Source: Paludibacteraceae bacterium (GTDB lineage Bacteria > Bacteroidota > Bacteroidia > Bacteroidales > Paludibacteraceae). Taken from it: a stretch of 63,841 nucleotides of DNA. The notes below the pieces were generated by a model. It was not told where the DNA came from, did no database searches, and saw only the letters and a list, made by a program, of their open reading frames with translations. Where the stretch lies: positions 1 to 63,841 of the forward strand of contig JAGCLW010000027.1 in assembly GCA_017646805.1 (NCBI GenBank). Direction: 5' to 3'. Positions 38,053-47,684 of this stretch are shown here, piece by piece; positions within the stretch are counted from its first letter, which is position 1, and every line of letters begins with the position of its first letter. The translations under genes were made by a program, and so were the position numbers.

Positions 38053-39891
38053 ATGGTAGAAATTAAAGAATTAGAAGACGTTGTTGTACGTTTTTCGGGA
38101 GACTCCGGAGATGGAATGCAATTAGCCGGAAATATTTTTTCCACTATTTCTGCTACCGTCGGAAATAGCATCAGTACATTCCCGGATTATCCGGCAGATA
38201 TCCGAGCTCCTCAAGGTTCTCTGACCGGAGTATCAGGATTTCAAGTTCACATTGGAGCGGGAAAAGTCTATACACCGGGAGATCAATGTGATGTTTTGAT
38301 TGCAATGAATGCTGCTGCATTAAAAACGCAATACAAATTTGCAAAAGCAAACGCAACAATCATTATTGACACAGATGCTTTCGGAAAAAGCGACCTTGAA
38401 AAAGCCGCTTTCAAAACAAACAATTATCTTGAAGAAATGAATATTGATCCTGATCGTGTAATTGCTTGTCCTATCACACAAATGGTAAAAGATGCTTTAA
38501 GCGATACGGGAATTGATCCGAAAGCCATGCTGAAAAGTAGAAACATGTTTGCTCTTGGATTAGTTTGCTATCTTTTTGATCGCGATCTTAATATTGCATT
38601 CAATTTTCTAAAAGAAAAATTCGCAAAAAAACCTGCCATTGCAGAAGCCAACATTAAAGTCATTCAAGCAGGATTTGATTACGGACACAATACTCATAGC
38701 AACGCAACAAATGTTCGTCGTATCGAAACAAAAGAAAAAACACCAGGTCGATACATGGACATAACAGGAAACAAAGCAACTGCCTACGGATTTATCGCTG
38801 CGGCAGAAAAAGCAGGATTAAAACTATTCCTTGGTTCTTATCCTATCACACCAGCGACAGACGTTCTTCATGAATTATCAAAACATAAATCTTTAGGCGT
38901 AACAACAGTACAATGCGAAGATGAAATAGCAGGTTGTGCGTCTTCTCTTGGAGCTTCTTTTGCCGGAGCTCTCGCTGTCACATCAACTTCCGGACCTGGT
39001 ATTTGCTTAAAATCGGAAGCTATGAACTTGGCAGTAATCATGGAATTACCTCTTGTTATTCTAAACGTTCAACGCGGAGGACCGGCAACCGGACTTCCTA
39101 CAAAAAGCGAACAAACGGACTTATTGCAAGCACTTTATGGTCGTAACGGAGAAACACCAATGCCTGTACTTGCAGCAACATCTCCAACAGATTGTTTTGA
39201 TGCTGCGTACGAAGCTTCAAAAATCGCATTGGAATACATGACTCCTGTCGTTCTCTTAACCGACGCTTACATTGCCAACGGTTCCGGAGCATTCAAACTA
39301 CCAAACTTAACAGAATATCCTGCAATCAATCCACCATACGTTCCTCAAGAAAAATTAGGAACATGGACTCCTTATGAACGAAATGAAAATGGAGTAAGAT
39401 ATTGGGCAATACCAGGAAGAGAAGGATTTACTCATATTTTGGGAGGTCTTGAAAAAGACAATAAAACGGGAGCAATCTCTACTGATCCTGAAAATCACGA
39501 TTTAATGACTCGTCTTCGTCAAGCCAAAATAGATAACATCAAAGTCCCTGACGTAGAAGTTCTTGGAGACAAAGAAGACGCAGATCTTCTCATCGTTGGA
39601 TTCGGTGGCACATTCGGTCATCTACATGCTGCAATGGACGAAATGAGAGCAAAAGGAAACAAAGTTGCTCTTGCACACTTTAAATTTATCAATCCACTTC
39701 CAAAAAACACAGCAGAAGTATTGATGAAATACAAAAAAGTTGTTGTTGCAGAACAAAACATGGGTCAATTTGCAGGATTTTTACGAACAAAAGTAGATGG
39801 TTTTGTTCCTCGTCAATTCAACCAAGTAAAAGGACAACCATTTGTTGTCAACGAATTGGTTCAAGCATTTACTAAAATTATTAACGAATAA
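38053..39891 (+). CDS. korA: 2-oxoacid:ferredoxin oxidoreductase alpha subunit with fused gamma domain (KorA type)
   Basis: A 612-residue protein in which the gamma domain (about 1-190, starting VVVRFSGDSGDGMQLAG) is fused to the alpha domain (from YGFIAAAEKAGLKLFLGSYP). The alpha part binds the TPP pyrimidine and contains TSTSGPGICLKSEAMNLAV and VNVQRGGPATGLPTKSEQ-like segments. With KorB it would oxidise 2-oxoglutarate (or a related 2-oxoacid) to its CoA ester with reduction of ferredoxin, in the incomplete TCA cycle of anaerobes. Confidence 0.94.
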   Translation: MVEIKELEDVVVRFSGDSGDGMQLAGNIFSTISATVGNSISTFPDYPADIRAPQGSLTGVSGFQVHIGAGKVYTPGDQCDVLIAMNAAALKTQYKFAKANATIIIDTDAFGKSDLEKAAFKTNNYLEEMNIDPDRVIACPITQMVKDALSDTGIDPKAMLKSRNMFALGLVCYLFDRDLNIAFNFLKEKFAKKPAIAEANIKVIQAGFDYGHNTHSNATNVRRIETKEKTPGRYMDITGNKATAYGFIAAAEKAGLKLFLGSYPITPATDVLHELSKHKSLGVTTVQCEDEIAGCASSLGASFAGALAVTSTSGPGICLKSEAMNLAVIMELPLVILNVQRGGPATGLPTKSEQTDLLQALYGRNGETPMPVLAATSPTDCFDAAYEASKIALEYMTPVVLLTDAYIANGSGAFKLPNLTEYPAINPPYVPQEKLGTWTPYERNENGVRYWAIPGREGFTHILGGLEKDNKTGAISTDPENHDLMTRLRQAKIDNIKVPDVEVLGDKEDADLLIVGFGGTFGHLHAAMDEMRAKGNKVALAHFKFINPLPKNTAEVLMKYKKVVVAEQNMGQFAGFLRTKVDGFVPRQFNQVKGQPFVVNELVQAFTKIINE

Positions 39892-39903
39892 GAATAAGGA
39901 AAA

Positions 39904-40905
39904 ATGGAATATACAGCAAAAGACTTTAAAAAAGGACAACCACGTTGGTGTCCAGGTTGTGGCGACCACTTTTTCCTCTCGTCACTTCATAAAGCAATGG
40001 CCGAAATCGGAGTTGCTCCACACGAAACAGCAGTCATTTCCGGAATCGGATGTTCAAGTCGATTGCCACACTACATGGCAACTTACGGCATGAACACAAT
40101 TCATGGACGTGCCGCAGCAATCGCAACAGGATGCAAAGTTGCAAATTCAAAACTAACAGTTTGGCAAGTCAGCGGTGACGGAGACGGATTAGCAATCGGA
40201 GGAAATCACTTCATTCATGCAAATCGACGAAATATTGACCTAAATATGATTTTGCTAAACAACCGTATCTACGGATTAACAAAAGGACAATATTCTCCGA
40301 CATCACCTCGCGGATTTGTAAGTAAATCATCTCCATACGGCACGGTAGAAGATCCATTCCGTCCGGCAGAACTTTGCTTTGGAGCACGAGGACACTTTTT
40401 TGCCCGTGCCGTAGCCACCGATGCAACCGGAACGGTAGAAATTCTAAAAGCCGCTTACGAACACAAAGGTGCTTCCGTTTGTGAAATTCTACAAAATTGT
40501 GTTATTTTCAACGATGGAACACACGAAACTGTCTACAGCAAAGAAGGTCGTGCAAAAAATGCCATTTATCTCAAACACGGCAAGCCAATGATTTTTGGAG
40601 AAAACAATGAATTTGGATTGATGCAAGAAGGCTTTGGACTAAAAGTGGTAAAATTGGGCGAAAATGGAATTACAGAAAAAGATCTTCTTATTCATGACGC
40701 ACATTGCGAAGACAACACTCTTCAATTGAAACTTGCAATGATGGAAGGTCCCGACTTCCCTATCGCTCTTGGCGTAATCCGAGATGTTGAAGCTCCAACG
40801 TACAACGATGCCGTTGAAACACAAATTGAAGAAGTAAAAAAAGCAAAAAAATACCATTCGTTTGCCGAACTTTTGGAAACAAACGACATTTGGGAAGTAA
40901 AATAA
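39904..40905 (+). CDS. korB: 2-oxoacid:ferredoxin oxidoreductase beta subunit (KorB type)
   Basis: TPP and [4Fe-4S] binding beta subunit, 333 residues. It opens with RWCPGCGDHFFLSS, has a third conserved Cys in GIGCSSRLPHY, and the TPP-diphosphate/Mg motif GDGDGLAIGGNHFIHANRRN. It follows korA by 12 nt. No small ferredoxin (KorD) or gamma subunit gene follows, which agrees with the fused gamma domain in KorA. A strong hairpin terminates the operon. Confidence 0.95.
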   Translation: MEYTAKDFKKGQPRWCPGCGDHFFLSSLHKAMAEIGVAPHETAVISGIGCSSRLPHYMATYGMNTIHGRAAAIATGCKVANSKLTVWQVSGDGDGLAIGGNHFIHANRRNIDLNMILLNNRIYGLTKGQYSPTSPRGFVSKSSPYGTVEDPFRPAELCFGARGHFFARAVATDATGTVEILKAAYEHKGASVCEILQNCVIFNDGTHETVYSKEGRAKNAIYLKHGKPMIFGENNEFGLMQEGFGLKVVKLGENGITEKDLLIHDAHCEDNTLQLKLAMMEGPDFPIALGVIRDVEAPTYNDAVETQIEEVKKAKKYHSFAELLETNDIWEVK

Positions 40906-40924
40906 AAAAACAAAATAATAATTC

Positions 40925-40960
40925 AAAGTAGAGACGCATCACAACGTCTCTACTTTGTTA
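40925..40960 (+). terminator. intrinsic terminator of korAB
   Basis: Perfect 12-bp stem AAAGTAGAGACG / CGTCTCTACTTT with an 8-nt loop, 20 nt past the korB stop. The following T-tract is short (TTTGTTATT), so readthrough into the next gene, which begins at 40970, is possible. Confidence 0.8.
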
Positions 40961-40969
40961 TTATAAACA

Positions 40970-41911
40970 ATGACAAAAAAACTAAAAATAATCTTTTCCA
41001 TAATCGCTTGGTGTGTATTGATATATTATATTATCAATTACAACAACTACGATACACTACTCCAAACCTTGTCGCAATCCATTTACAATGGTTGGAGGTG
41101 GGGATTGATTGCTATTTTGTTGTGTCCCTTAAACTGGTATTTAGAAGCAAAAAAATGGCAAACCATAACAAAAAAATTACAACCTTTAACTACTAAAAAA
41201 GCCATTCTCAGCATACTAAACGGGATTGTTGTTGCCTTTTTTACTCCTAATCGAATTGGCGAAATGCCGGCAAGATGTTTAGATCTCGAAGAAGGAAACA
41301 GAGTACGCGGACTTTCGCTCGGAATTATCAGTTCTATCAGTCAGACATTAGTCATCGGACTTTGGGGAATTCCGGCATTGATTCTATTCATTCAGATACT
41401 ACAAAATCATAAAATTTCGCTTCTTTTCCCAATACTAATCATTCTTATTATCTTACTGACATACTGCCTATTACCTTCTATCATCAATTTTTTTTCAAAA
41501 AAAAAGAACACTCCTTCTTGGTTTCAATACATTCAACCTATCGGAGAATTAAATGGCGAAGAACTTTTCAAAATAATGATCATTGCAAGCCTTCGTTATT
41601 TTGTGTTTTGCTTTCAATATTATTTATTTTTAAAATTCTTTGGAATTGATCTAAACATAAAAAATGCATTTATTCTTATTGCTACAAATTATTTATTTCT
41701 TACCTTTACACCTTCAATCGCTTATTCAGAAGGCATAACTCGTGCTTCAATTGCAATAGTCGTATTTTCTACCGTAACAAAAAATACAATCGCCGTCGGA
41801 ATAACCGGAATAACAATCTGGATTATCAATTTTATTATTCCAATGATTGTTGGATCTCTACTACCTTTTATCAAAGAAAAATCTTCTAAACAAACGTTAT
41901 ATCATGAATGA
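40970..41911 (+). CDS. flippase-like membrane protein (lysylphosphatidylglycerol synthetase TM family)
   Basis: A 313-residue protein with about eight membrane helices of the UPF0104/LPG-synthase transmembrane family. The conserved WYLEAKKWQ, FTPNRIGEMPAR and PSIAYSEGITRAS segments are visible. No aminoacyl-transfer domain is attached, so it is not MprF; relatives are thought to move or bind lipid-linked molecules. It overlaps the next acyltransferase gene by 8 nt, suggesting a shared envelope-lipid role. Confidence 0.82.
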   Translation: MTKKLKIIFSIIAWCVLIYYIINYNNYDTLLQTLSQSIYNGWRWGLIAILLCPLNWYLEAKKWQTITKKLQPLTTKKAILSILNGIVVAFFTPNRIGEMPARCLDLEEGNRVRGLSLGIISSISQTLVIGLWGIPALILFIQILQNHKISLLFPILIILIILLTYCLLPSIINFFSKKKNTPSWFQYIQPIGELNGEELFKIMIIASLRYFVFCFQYYLFLKFFGIDLNIKNAFILIATNYLFLTFTPSIAYSEGITRASIAIVVFSTVTKNTIAVGITGITIWIINFIIPMIVGSLLPFIKEKSSKQTLYHE

Positions 41912-43061
41912 AAATTTTGACTTTGACGCCATTCGTCCTTACCGCGACGAGGAAGTTGTCGATGTATTAAAAAATCTATGCGAAGAAGAACAATTCATCA
42001 AAGTTATTCAATCCATTAAACCCGAACTTTCTTCTGACATGATCAAAGCTATTTTATTGCAAAATAAAACAGTGCTTGACTTTCAAGGAAGTGTAATTTT
42101 ATCCTTATTAGAAGAATTAACAGGAAAAGTGACCAATGGCGTTGAATTGATCGGAAAAGAAAAAATCAGTCCGGACAAAGCATATCTTTACATCACCAAT
42201 CACAGAGATATAGTTTTGGATTCGGCATTTCTAAACATGTTGCTTTATCGCAACAAATACGTATTAACCGAAATCGGAATTGGAGACAATCTTTTCGTTT
42301 ACGATTGGATTCGCCATGTTGCAAAACTAAATAGAAGCTTCGTTGTAGAACGAAATCTTCCACTCAGACAACAACTAATAAGTTCTGCAAGAATGTCTGC
42401 TTATATGCGTCATACCCTCTCCGAAAAAAAACAAAGCATGTGGATTGCTCAACGAGAAGGAAGAGCAAAAAACAGCGACGATCGCACCCAACCTGCACTA
42501 TTGAAAATGCTTAATATGAGCGGGAAAAATCAATTTGCCGACAACTTCAAACAACTTCATATTTGTCCGATAAGCATCAGTTACGAATATGATCCTTGTG
42601 ATTATCTAAAAGCAATAGAATTTCAACTCAAAAGAGACAATCCGGAATACAAAAAAACAAAAGCCGACGACCTAAAAAGTATGGGTACGGGAATAATGGG
42701 ATACAAAGGGAAAGTCTGCTTTACCATATCAGAAGAAATCGACAACGAACTTGATCATATCGCCCAACAAACGGAAAACAAAGGAGAACAAATCAATTTG
42801 TTAACCGAATTGATTGACAAAAAAATACACAGCAACTACACCATTTTCTCCAACAATAAAATTGCATACGATTTACTCCTTTCGAAAAACAAATTTGCTA
42901 CCGAATACAACGAAGAAGAAAAACAAACTTTTCTTTCTTACATAGACAAACAATTGGCAAAAATCAACATTCCAAACAAGGACGAAGATTTTCTTCGTAC
43001 AAAAATTCTTGAAATGTATGCCAATCCTCTTATTAACCATTTAACTGCAAAAAATGCATAA
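41904..43061 (+). CDS. 1-acylglycerol-3-phosphate acyltransferase-like protein
   Basis: A 385-residue PlsC/PlsB-type acyltransferase. The catalytic histidine is in YITNHRDIVLDSAF and the substrate motif appears as WIAQREGRAKNSDD; the motif SYEYDPCDYLKA follows. Start at MNENFDFD (41904), inside the last codons of the preceding gene. It is likely to acylate a lysophospholipid or related lipid at the inner membrane. It overlaps cysE by 8 nt. Longer than plain PlsC (about 240), with a helical C-terminal extension. Confidence 0.85.
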   Translation: MNENFDFDAIRPYRDEEVVDVLKNLCEEEQFIKVIQSIKPELSSDMIKAILLQNKTVLDFQGSVILSLLEELTGKVTNGVELIGKEKISPDKAYLYITNHRDIVLDSAFLNMLLYRNKYVLTEIGIGDNLFVYDWIRHVAKLNRSFVVERNLPLRQQLISSARMSAYMRHTLSEKKQSMWIAQREGRAKNSDDRTQPALLKMLNMSGKNQFADNFKQLHICPISISYEYDPCDYLKAIEFQLKRDNPEYKKTKADDLKSMGTGIMGYKGKVCFTISEEIDNELDHIAQQTENKGEQINLLTELIDKKIHSNYTIFSNNKIAYDLLLSKNKFATEYNEEEKQTFLSYIDKQLAKINIPNKDEDFLRTKILEMYANPLINHLTAKNA

Positions 43062-43920
43062 AGATTTAATTGCAAAATTAGCTGACACAGAAAGTTTAAA
43101 AACCATTTGGAATAGACAAAAAGAGGGATTTGCCATGCCATCTATTTCCAAACTAACCGAGATAGTTGAACTTTCTCGTGCCATTCTTTTCCCCGGATAT
43201 TTTGGAGATGCAGGCGTAAATCATCTTAATTTGCCTTATCATATCGGTATCAATATCGAACATCTGTCAGAATTGCTCATCAAACAAATCGAAGCAGTTT
43301 TGAATTTAACAAACGAAAACAATAGCACGGAAAACAAACAAAAAGCAAAAGAAATCACATTTCATTTTCTAAACGAATTTCCTTTGCTTCGAGAAATTCT
43401 TGCGACAGATGTCATTGCTGCATACAACGGCGATCCGGCCGCAAAAAGTTATGGAGAAGTCATCTTTTGTTATCCGGCAATTCGTGCAATTATCAACTAC
43501 CGCATCGCACACACACTTTTCAAACTCAACGTACCTCTAATTCCACGAATTATCACAGAAATGGCACATAGCGAAACCGGAATAGACATTCACCCGGGAG
43601 CCACAATCGGACGATATTTCACAATTGATCATGGAACAGGAGTCGTTATCGGAGAAACCGCAATCATTGGAGAACATGTCCAACTCTATCAAGGAGTGAC
43701 ATTAGGCTCTCGATCATTTCCTCTTGATGAAAATGGAAATCCAATCAAAGGACAGCTTCGACATCCTATCATAGAAGACAATGTCATCGTATATAGCAAC
43801 GCTTCCATATTAGGACGTGTCACAATAGGAAAAGGATCAATCATAGGCGGAAACATTTGGATCGAACACGATGTACCTGCAGGAAGCATTATTACTCAAA
43901 AAACCCAAGCAAAAAAATAA
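43054..43920 (+). CDS. cysE: serine O-acetyltransferase
   Basis: Makes O-acetylserine from serine and acetyl-CoA for cysteine synthesis. The 288-residue protein is of the EpsC-like type with a long helical N-terminus and a left-handed beta-helix: catalytic histidines in MAHSETGIDIHPGATIG and IDHGTGVVIGETA. The C-terminal tail after IWIEHDVPAGSIIT is short. Its ATG overlaps the acyltransferase end by 8 nt. Confidence 0.95.
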   Translation: MHKDLIAKLADTESLKTIWNRQKEGFAMPSISKLTEIVELSRAILFPGYFGDAGVNHLNLPYHIGINIEHLSELLIKQIEAVLNLTNENNSTENKQKAKEITFHFLNEFPLLREILATDVIAAYNGDPAAKSYGEVIFCYPAIRAIINYRIAHTLFKLNVPLIPRIITEMAHSETGIDIHPGATIGRYFTIDHGTGVVIGETAIIGEHVQLYQGVTLGSRSFPLDENGNPIKGQLRHPIIEDNVIVYSNASILGRVTIGKGSIIGGNIWIEHDVPAGSIITQKTQAKK

Positions 43921-43932
43921 AATCTTTTTACA

Positions 43933-45297
43933 TTGAATATGCAAATTATTGGAAAAACCTACAAAGGACTTGAAGATATTTTAGCAAAAGAAATTCAAGA
44001 CTTAGGCGGAAAAAATATAGAAATTGGTCGTCGTGCCATTAGTTTTGAAGGAAACAAAACCCTTCTTTACAAAGCCAATCTCTGTTGTCGTACAGCAACA
44101 CGATTTTTAATGCCAATAGCCTCTTTTTCAGCAAAAAACGCAGATGAACTTTACGAACAAACAAAAAAAATAGATTGGACTCAATACATGAATGTAAAAA
44201 CCACATTCTTAATCGACTCCACCGTTTATTCTGAAAGTTTCACTCATTCTCAATTCGTCAGTTATCGCGTAAAAGATGCTATAGCAGACTTTTTTATGGA
44301 CAAAGAAGAGAAACGACCTTCTGTCAATTTGTCCAATCCAGACATTATAATAAACATTCACATTAGCGACACGACTTGTACAATATCGCTTGACTCATCA
44401 GGAGAATCGCTTCATAAACGAGGTTATCGCAAAGACCAAACAGAAGCGCCAATCAGCGAAGTATTGGCAGCAGGAATGTTGCTCATGGCCGGTTGGGACG
44501 GGCAATCCGATTTTATAGATCCAATGTGTGGATCAGGAACGATTCTAATCGAAGCCGCCCTTATTGCACTCAATATTCCTCCCGGAATTTTCCGCAAAGA
44601 ATTTGCATTTGAACGCTGGAATGATTTTGACAAAGATCTTTTTGATGAAATCTACAATGACGATAGTTACGAAAGAGATTTTGAATACAAAATCTACGGT
44701 TCTGATCTTTCTAAAATCGCAATCAAAATTGCTGAAGAAAACATAAAAAATGCCGGACTAAACAAATACATTTGTCTTCAACAAAAAAACATTGCCGAAC
44801 TTGAATTAGAAAAAAATCACCGCTATCTCATGGTGACAAATCCTCCTTACGGAGAACGCATCAAACCGACTCAAATACACGAACTATACCGCACGATCGG
44901 TTCCATGCTAAAACATCAAATGACAGGAAACGACGCCTGGATCATTTCTTCGGAAGAAGACCTCTTGAGTCAGATAGGAATGAAGCCAAGCATAAAAAAA
45001 GAATTAATCAACGGTGCTCTGAATTGCTTATTTTGCAAATATGAAATTTTTTCCGGATCAAGAAAAGATCATATCATTGCGAAAATCAAACGAGGAGAAT
45101 ATAAAAAAGAACCTAAAATCAATCGAGATCGTAGCAAAGATTATCAACCGCTAAACAAAACCCGAGCGGAAAAACAAAAAGATCGACGACGTTTCTTTTT
45201 AGGGAAAAACGGAAATCCGGGAGGAAAATCTTCTCACGGCAACAAACGATTTTATAGTAATAAACCAACAGATAAAAATTACGGAGGCAAACAATAA
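43933..45297 (+). CDS. THUMP-domain 23S rRNA (guanine-N2) methyltransferase (RlmL-like)
   Basis: A 454-residue protein with an N-terminal THUMP domain (about 50-160) and a class I methyltransferase domain: SAM loop DPMCGSGTILIEAA and the target-amine motif TNPPYGERI. Its relatives (RlmL/YcbY N-terminal half) methylate G2445 of 23S rRNA. A lysine/arginine/asparagine-rich tail of about 65 residues (from RGEYKKEPKIN) is an addition likely to bind RNA. It shares one base with the next gene (TAATG). Confidence 0.92.
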   Translation: MNMQIIGKTYKGLEDILAKEIQDLGGKNIEIGRRAISFEGNKTLLYKANLCCRTATRFLMPIASFSAKNADELYEQTKKIDWTQYMNVKTTFLIDSTVYSESFTHSQFVSYRVKDAIADFFMDKEEKRPSVNLSNPDIIINIHISDTTCTISLDSSGESLHKRGYRKDQTEAPISEVLAAGMLLMAGWDGQSDFIDPMCGSGTILIEAALIALNIPPGIFRKEFAFERWNDFDKDLFDEIYNDDSYERDFEYKIYGSDLSKIAIKIAEENIKNAGLNKYICLQQKNIAELELEKNHRYLMVTNPPYGERIKPTQIHELYRTIGSMLKHQMTGNDAWIISSEEDLLSQIGMKPSIKKELINGALNCLFCKYEIFSGSRKDHIIAKIKRGEYKKEPKINRDRSKDYQPLNKTRAEKQKDRRRFFLGKNGNPGGKSSHGNKRFYSNKPTDKNYGGKQ

Positions 45298-45983
45298 TGA
45301 AACAAAAAGACTTCTTATTTTGGGGATTCTTAATCATTCTCTTTCTTCCTTTTTTCGTTAGTGATTCTGTATTCAACGCATATTCATCGTTCAACCGCGA
45401 ACATGGAATCATCATGAGTTTTTTCAAATTCGCCATTCTTTCTACCATCGGAGAAATGATTGGACTTAGAATCCTTACCGGAGAATACTCTAACAAAACT
45501 TTCGGCATTATTCCGCGAATGATTGTCTGGGGTTTTCTTGGCATGGCAATTTGCATGGCAATGAAAATCTTTTCGGCAGGAACTCCCGTTTTTCTTGAAT
45601 TTGCCGGAATGAACGGAGCAACCGAATTTCTCAAAGGAGAATTGTGTTGGCAAAAAGTTCTGGTTGCACTTTCAATTTCAGTAGCCATGAACACGATTTT
45701 CGCTCCTGTTTTCATGACTTTTCACAAAATAACCGATGCTCATATTGCAGAAAACAACGGTTCCATCAAAGCGTTAATATCTCCAATTCCAATGAAAAGA
45801 TTACTAACGACACTCAACTGGGATCGTCAATGGAATTTTGTTTTTGCAAAAACAATTCCTCTCTTTTGGTATCCGGCACACACCATCACATTCCTTTTGC
45901 CAACAGACTTACAAGTCCTTTTTGCCGCACTATTAGGAGTTATGTTAGGAGTCTTATTGGCATTAGCAACACCAAAAAAATAA
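45297..45983 (+). CDS. multi-pass membrane protein, Mpv17/PMP22-like
   Basis: A 228-residue protein with about five hydrophobic segments. The C-terminal part (LNWDRQWNFVFAKTIPLFW then PAHTITFLLP) resembles bacterial members annotated as Mpv17/PMP22-like. Function unknown. Its start overlaps the RlmL-like stop by one base, so the two are translated together. The family name is given with moderate certainty. Confidence 0.7.
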   Translation: MKQKDFLFWGFLIILFLPFFVSDSVFNAYSSFNREHGIIMSFFKFAILSTIGEMIGLRILTGEYSNKTFGIIPRMIVWGFLGMAICMAMKIFSAGTPVFLEFAGMNGATEFLKGELCWQKVLVALSISVAMNTIFAPVFMTFHKITDAHIAENNGSIKALISPIPMKRLLTTLNWDRQWNFVFAKTIPLFWYPAHTITFLLPTDLQVLFAALLGVMLGVLLALATPKK

Positions 45984-46013
45984 ATTCAAAATTAAAATAA
46001 AAAAAAGACGATT

Positions 46014-46244
46014 ATGTTTGATACTTTTCCAATAATAATTACCGTAATTGGTATTTTATTTCTTGCGTGGATTTATTGTTTTCTTCCTGCAAAAATGGCA
46101 AAAAAACGAGGTCGAAGTGTCTTCGGTTGGATTATATTATTTTTGATTATCACACCAATTTGGGGAATAATCGCTTTACTAATTTTGGGAGATTCAAAAA
46201 GTAAAATCCGAGAAGAAATAATAAACGAATTAAATCAAAATTAA
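46014..46244 (+). CDS. small two-helix membrane protein of unknown function
   Basis: A 76-residue protein with two hydrophobic helices (about 5-25 and 40-60) linked by a basic stretch (KMAKKRGRS) and a charged C-terminal tail. The FGWIILFLIITPIWGIIALLIL region resembles short membrane proteins found in many Bacteroidota. It is the last gene before a strong bidirectional terminator. No function can be assigned. Confidence 0.75.
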   Translation: MFDTFPIIITVIGILFLAWIYCFLPAKMAKKRGRSVFGWIILFLIITPIWGIIALLILGDSKSKIREEIINELNQN

Positions 46245-46250
46245 AAAGAA

Positions 46251-46285
46251 AAACTCTTTGCTAAAAGTAGCAAAGAGTTTTTTTA
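46251..46285. terminator. bidirectional intrinsic terminator
   Basis: Perfect 13-bp stem AAACTCTTTGCTA / TAGCAAAGAGTTT with an AAAG loop and A/T runs on both sides. It serves the plus-strand gene ending at 46244 and the minus-strand gtrA-like gene ending at 46283. Confidence 0.93.
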
Positions 46286-46765
46286 TTTCAAAACAAAATC
46301 TTTTTTGAACGAATAATGCTTTTGAGCAAAATAAGAAAACAGCGTAGTAAAAATTGTGGTTATCATCTTTGACGGAGTCGGATAAATTCCAACAAAATCA
46401 ACTAACACTTTCAGACAAAAATAATTGATCAATAAATTAACTGCAACAATACAAAGATAACGAAACAATTGAATCCGTCCTCGAAGCGAAGATCCTTGAA
46501 AACTAACATTTCTCGAAAGATAAAATCCCGTCAACAACACAATCGGAAACGTAATCAACAAGGCTGCAATATGTGGAGAAAACGCAATAAATCCTAAATC
46601 AAAAATCTGTTTTCGCAAAACGAAATTATAAACAACAAAATAAAGAACCCAATCAAAACACATATTTCCCACACCACAAACACCGTAACGAAAAAAACTC
46701 ACCGGCATCAACTTAGAAAAAGGCGGATAAAAAAAATCTATTATTCGTATAATAAGTCTTGACAT
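46283..46765 (-). CDS. GtrA-family membrane protein
   Basis: A 160-residue protein with four membrane helices of the GtrA/DPMS family. The FFRYGVCGVGNMCFDWVLYF first helix and FYLSRNVSFQ motif (family N-x-x-W/F-x-F) are visible. GtrA proteins act as flippases or accessory factors for polyprenyl-phosphate-linked sugars in envelope glycan modification. It stands alone, transcribed against its neighbours; a candidate -7 box lies at 46814-46821. Confidence 0.88.
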   Translation of the reverse strand: MSRLIIRIIDFFYPPFSKLMPVSFFRYGVCGVGNMCFDWVLYFVVYNFVLRKQIFDLGFIAFSPHIAALLITFPIVLLTGFYLSRNVSFQGSSLRGRIQLFRYLCIVAVNLLINYFCLKVLVDFVGIYPTPSKMITTIFTTLFSYFAQKHYSFKKDFVLK

Positions 46766-46813
46766 AATTCAATAAAAAATTATTTTATTCAAATAATCAA
46801 ACTCAATAAATAT

Positions 46814-46833
46814 CAAATATATTACTATCTTTG
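46814..46833. promoter_or_regulatory. close divergent -7 boxes for gtrA-like gene and rsmA
   Basis: Minus strand TATATTTG (46814-46821) points to the gtrA-like gene, plus strand TATCTTTG (46826-46833) to rsmA, whose ATG is 48 nt further. The boxes are only 4 bp apart, so the two promoters cannot both hold polymerase. No standard -33 box is obvious for either. Confidence 0.45.
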
Positions 46834-46880
46834 CACAGATAAAAAAGGACTATTACTTTACTGCAAAAGTAACGAAAAAA

Positions 46881-47651
46881 ATGCAAGTAAAAGCAAAAAA
46901 ACATCTTGGACAACACTTTTTAACGGATCTTAACATCGCAAAACGAATCAGCGATGCTTTAGAGTTAGAAACAGAAATGCCTGTGTTAGAGGTAGGTCCG
47001 GGAATGGGAGTGCTTACGCAATTTCTTTTGCAAAACGAAAAATACAACACATCCGTTGTCGAAATCGATCACGAATCAGTAGAATATCTTCGCATTCATT
47101 ATCCTCAACTAAACATTATTGAAGGCGATTTTCTACGATTAAAATTGGAAAAACTCTACGACAAACCATTTTGTGTAATTGGAAATTTTCCCTACAACAT
47201 CTCAAGTCAAATATTTTTCAAAGTCCTTGAATATCGCAATCAAATTCCTGTTTGCGTAGGAATGATACAAAAAGAAGTAGCCGAACGATTGGCAGAACCT
47301 CCCGGAAGCAAAACGTATGGAATCTTAAGCGTTCTACTACAAGCATATTACGATATTGAATATTTATTCACCGTTCACGAACACGTATTCAATCCCCCAC
47401 CAAAAGTAAAATCAGCCGTTATTCGCATGAAACGCAACAATCGAACTTCTCTCGACTGCGATGAACGACTATTTACAACCGTTGTCAAAACGGCTTTCAA
47501 TCAACGACGAAAACAATTAAGAAATTCACTAAAAATATTGATCCCAAAAGATAGTGCATTATTTTCTCTTCCAATTATGGACGAACGACCGGAGCGGCTA
47601 AGTGTAGATCAGTTTATTGAACTGACACAACAAATTGCCAATGCGAAATAA
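46881..47651 (+). CDS. rsmA: 16S rRNA (adenine(1518)-N6/adenine(1519)-N6)-dimethyltransferase
   Basis: KsgA homologue that dimethylates two adenines in helix 45 of 16S rRNA in late small-subunit assembly. The 256 residues have the usual start [16 protein letters not shown] loop [15 protein letters not shown], catalytic motif IGNFPYNIS and the C-terminal helical domain with [13 protein letters not shown]. First of a run of plus-strand genes to trmN6. Confidence 0.98.
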   Translation: MQVKAKKHLGQHFLTDLNIAKRISDALELETEMPVLEVGPGMGVLTQFLLQNEKYNTSVVEIDHESVEYLRIHYPQLNIIEGDFLRLKLEKLYDKPFCVIGNFPYNISSQIFFKVLEYRNQIPVCVGMIQKEVAERLAEPPGSKTYGILSVLLQAYYDIEYLFTVHEHVFNPPPKVKSAVIRMKRNNRTSLDCDERLFTTVVKTAFNQRRKQLRNSLKILIPKDSALFSLPIMDERPERLSVDQFIELTQQIANAK

Positions 47652-47684
47652 TCCTATTTTTTTTACCATCAATACTATTTTACC

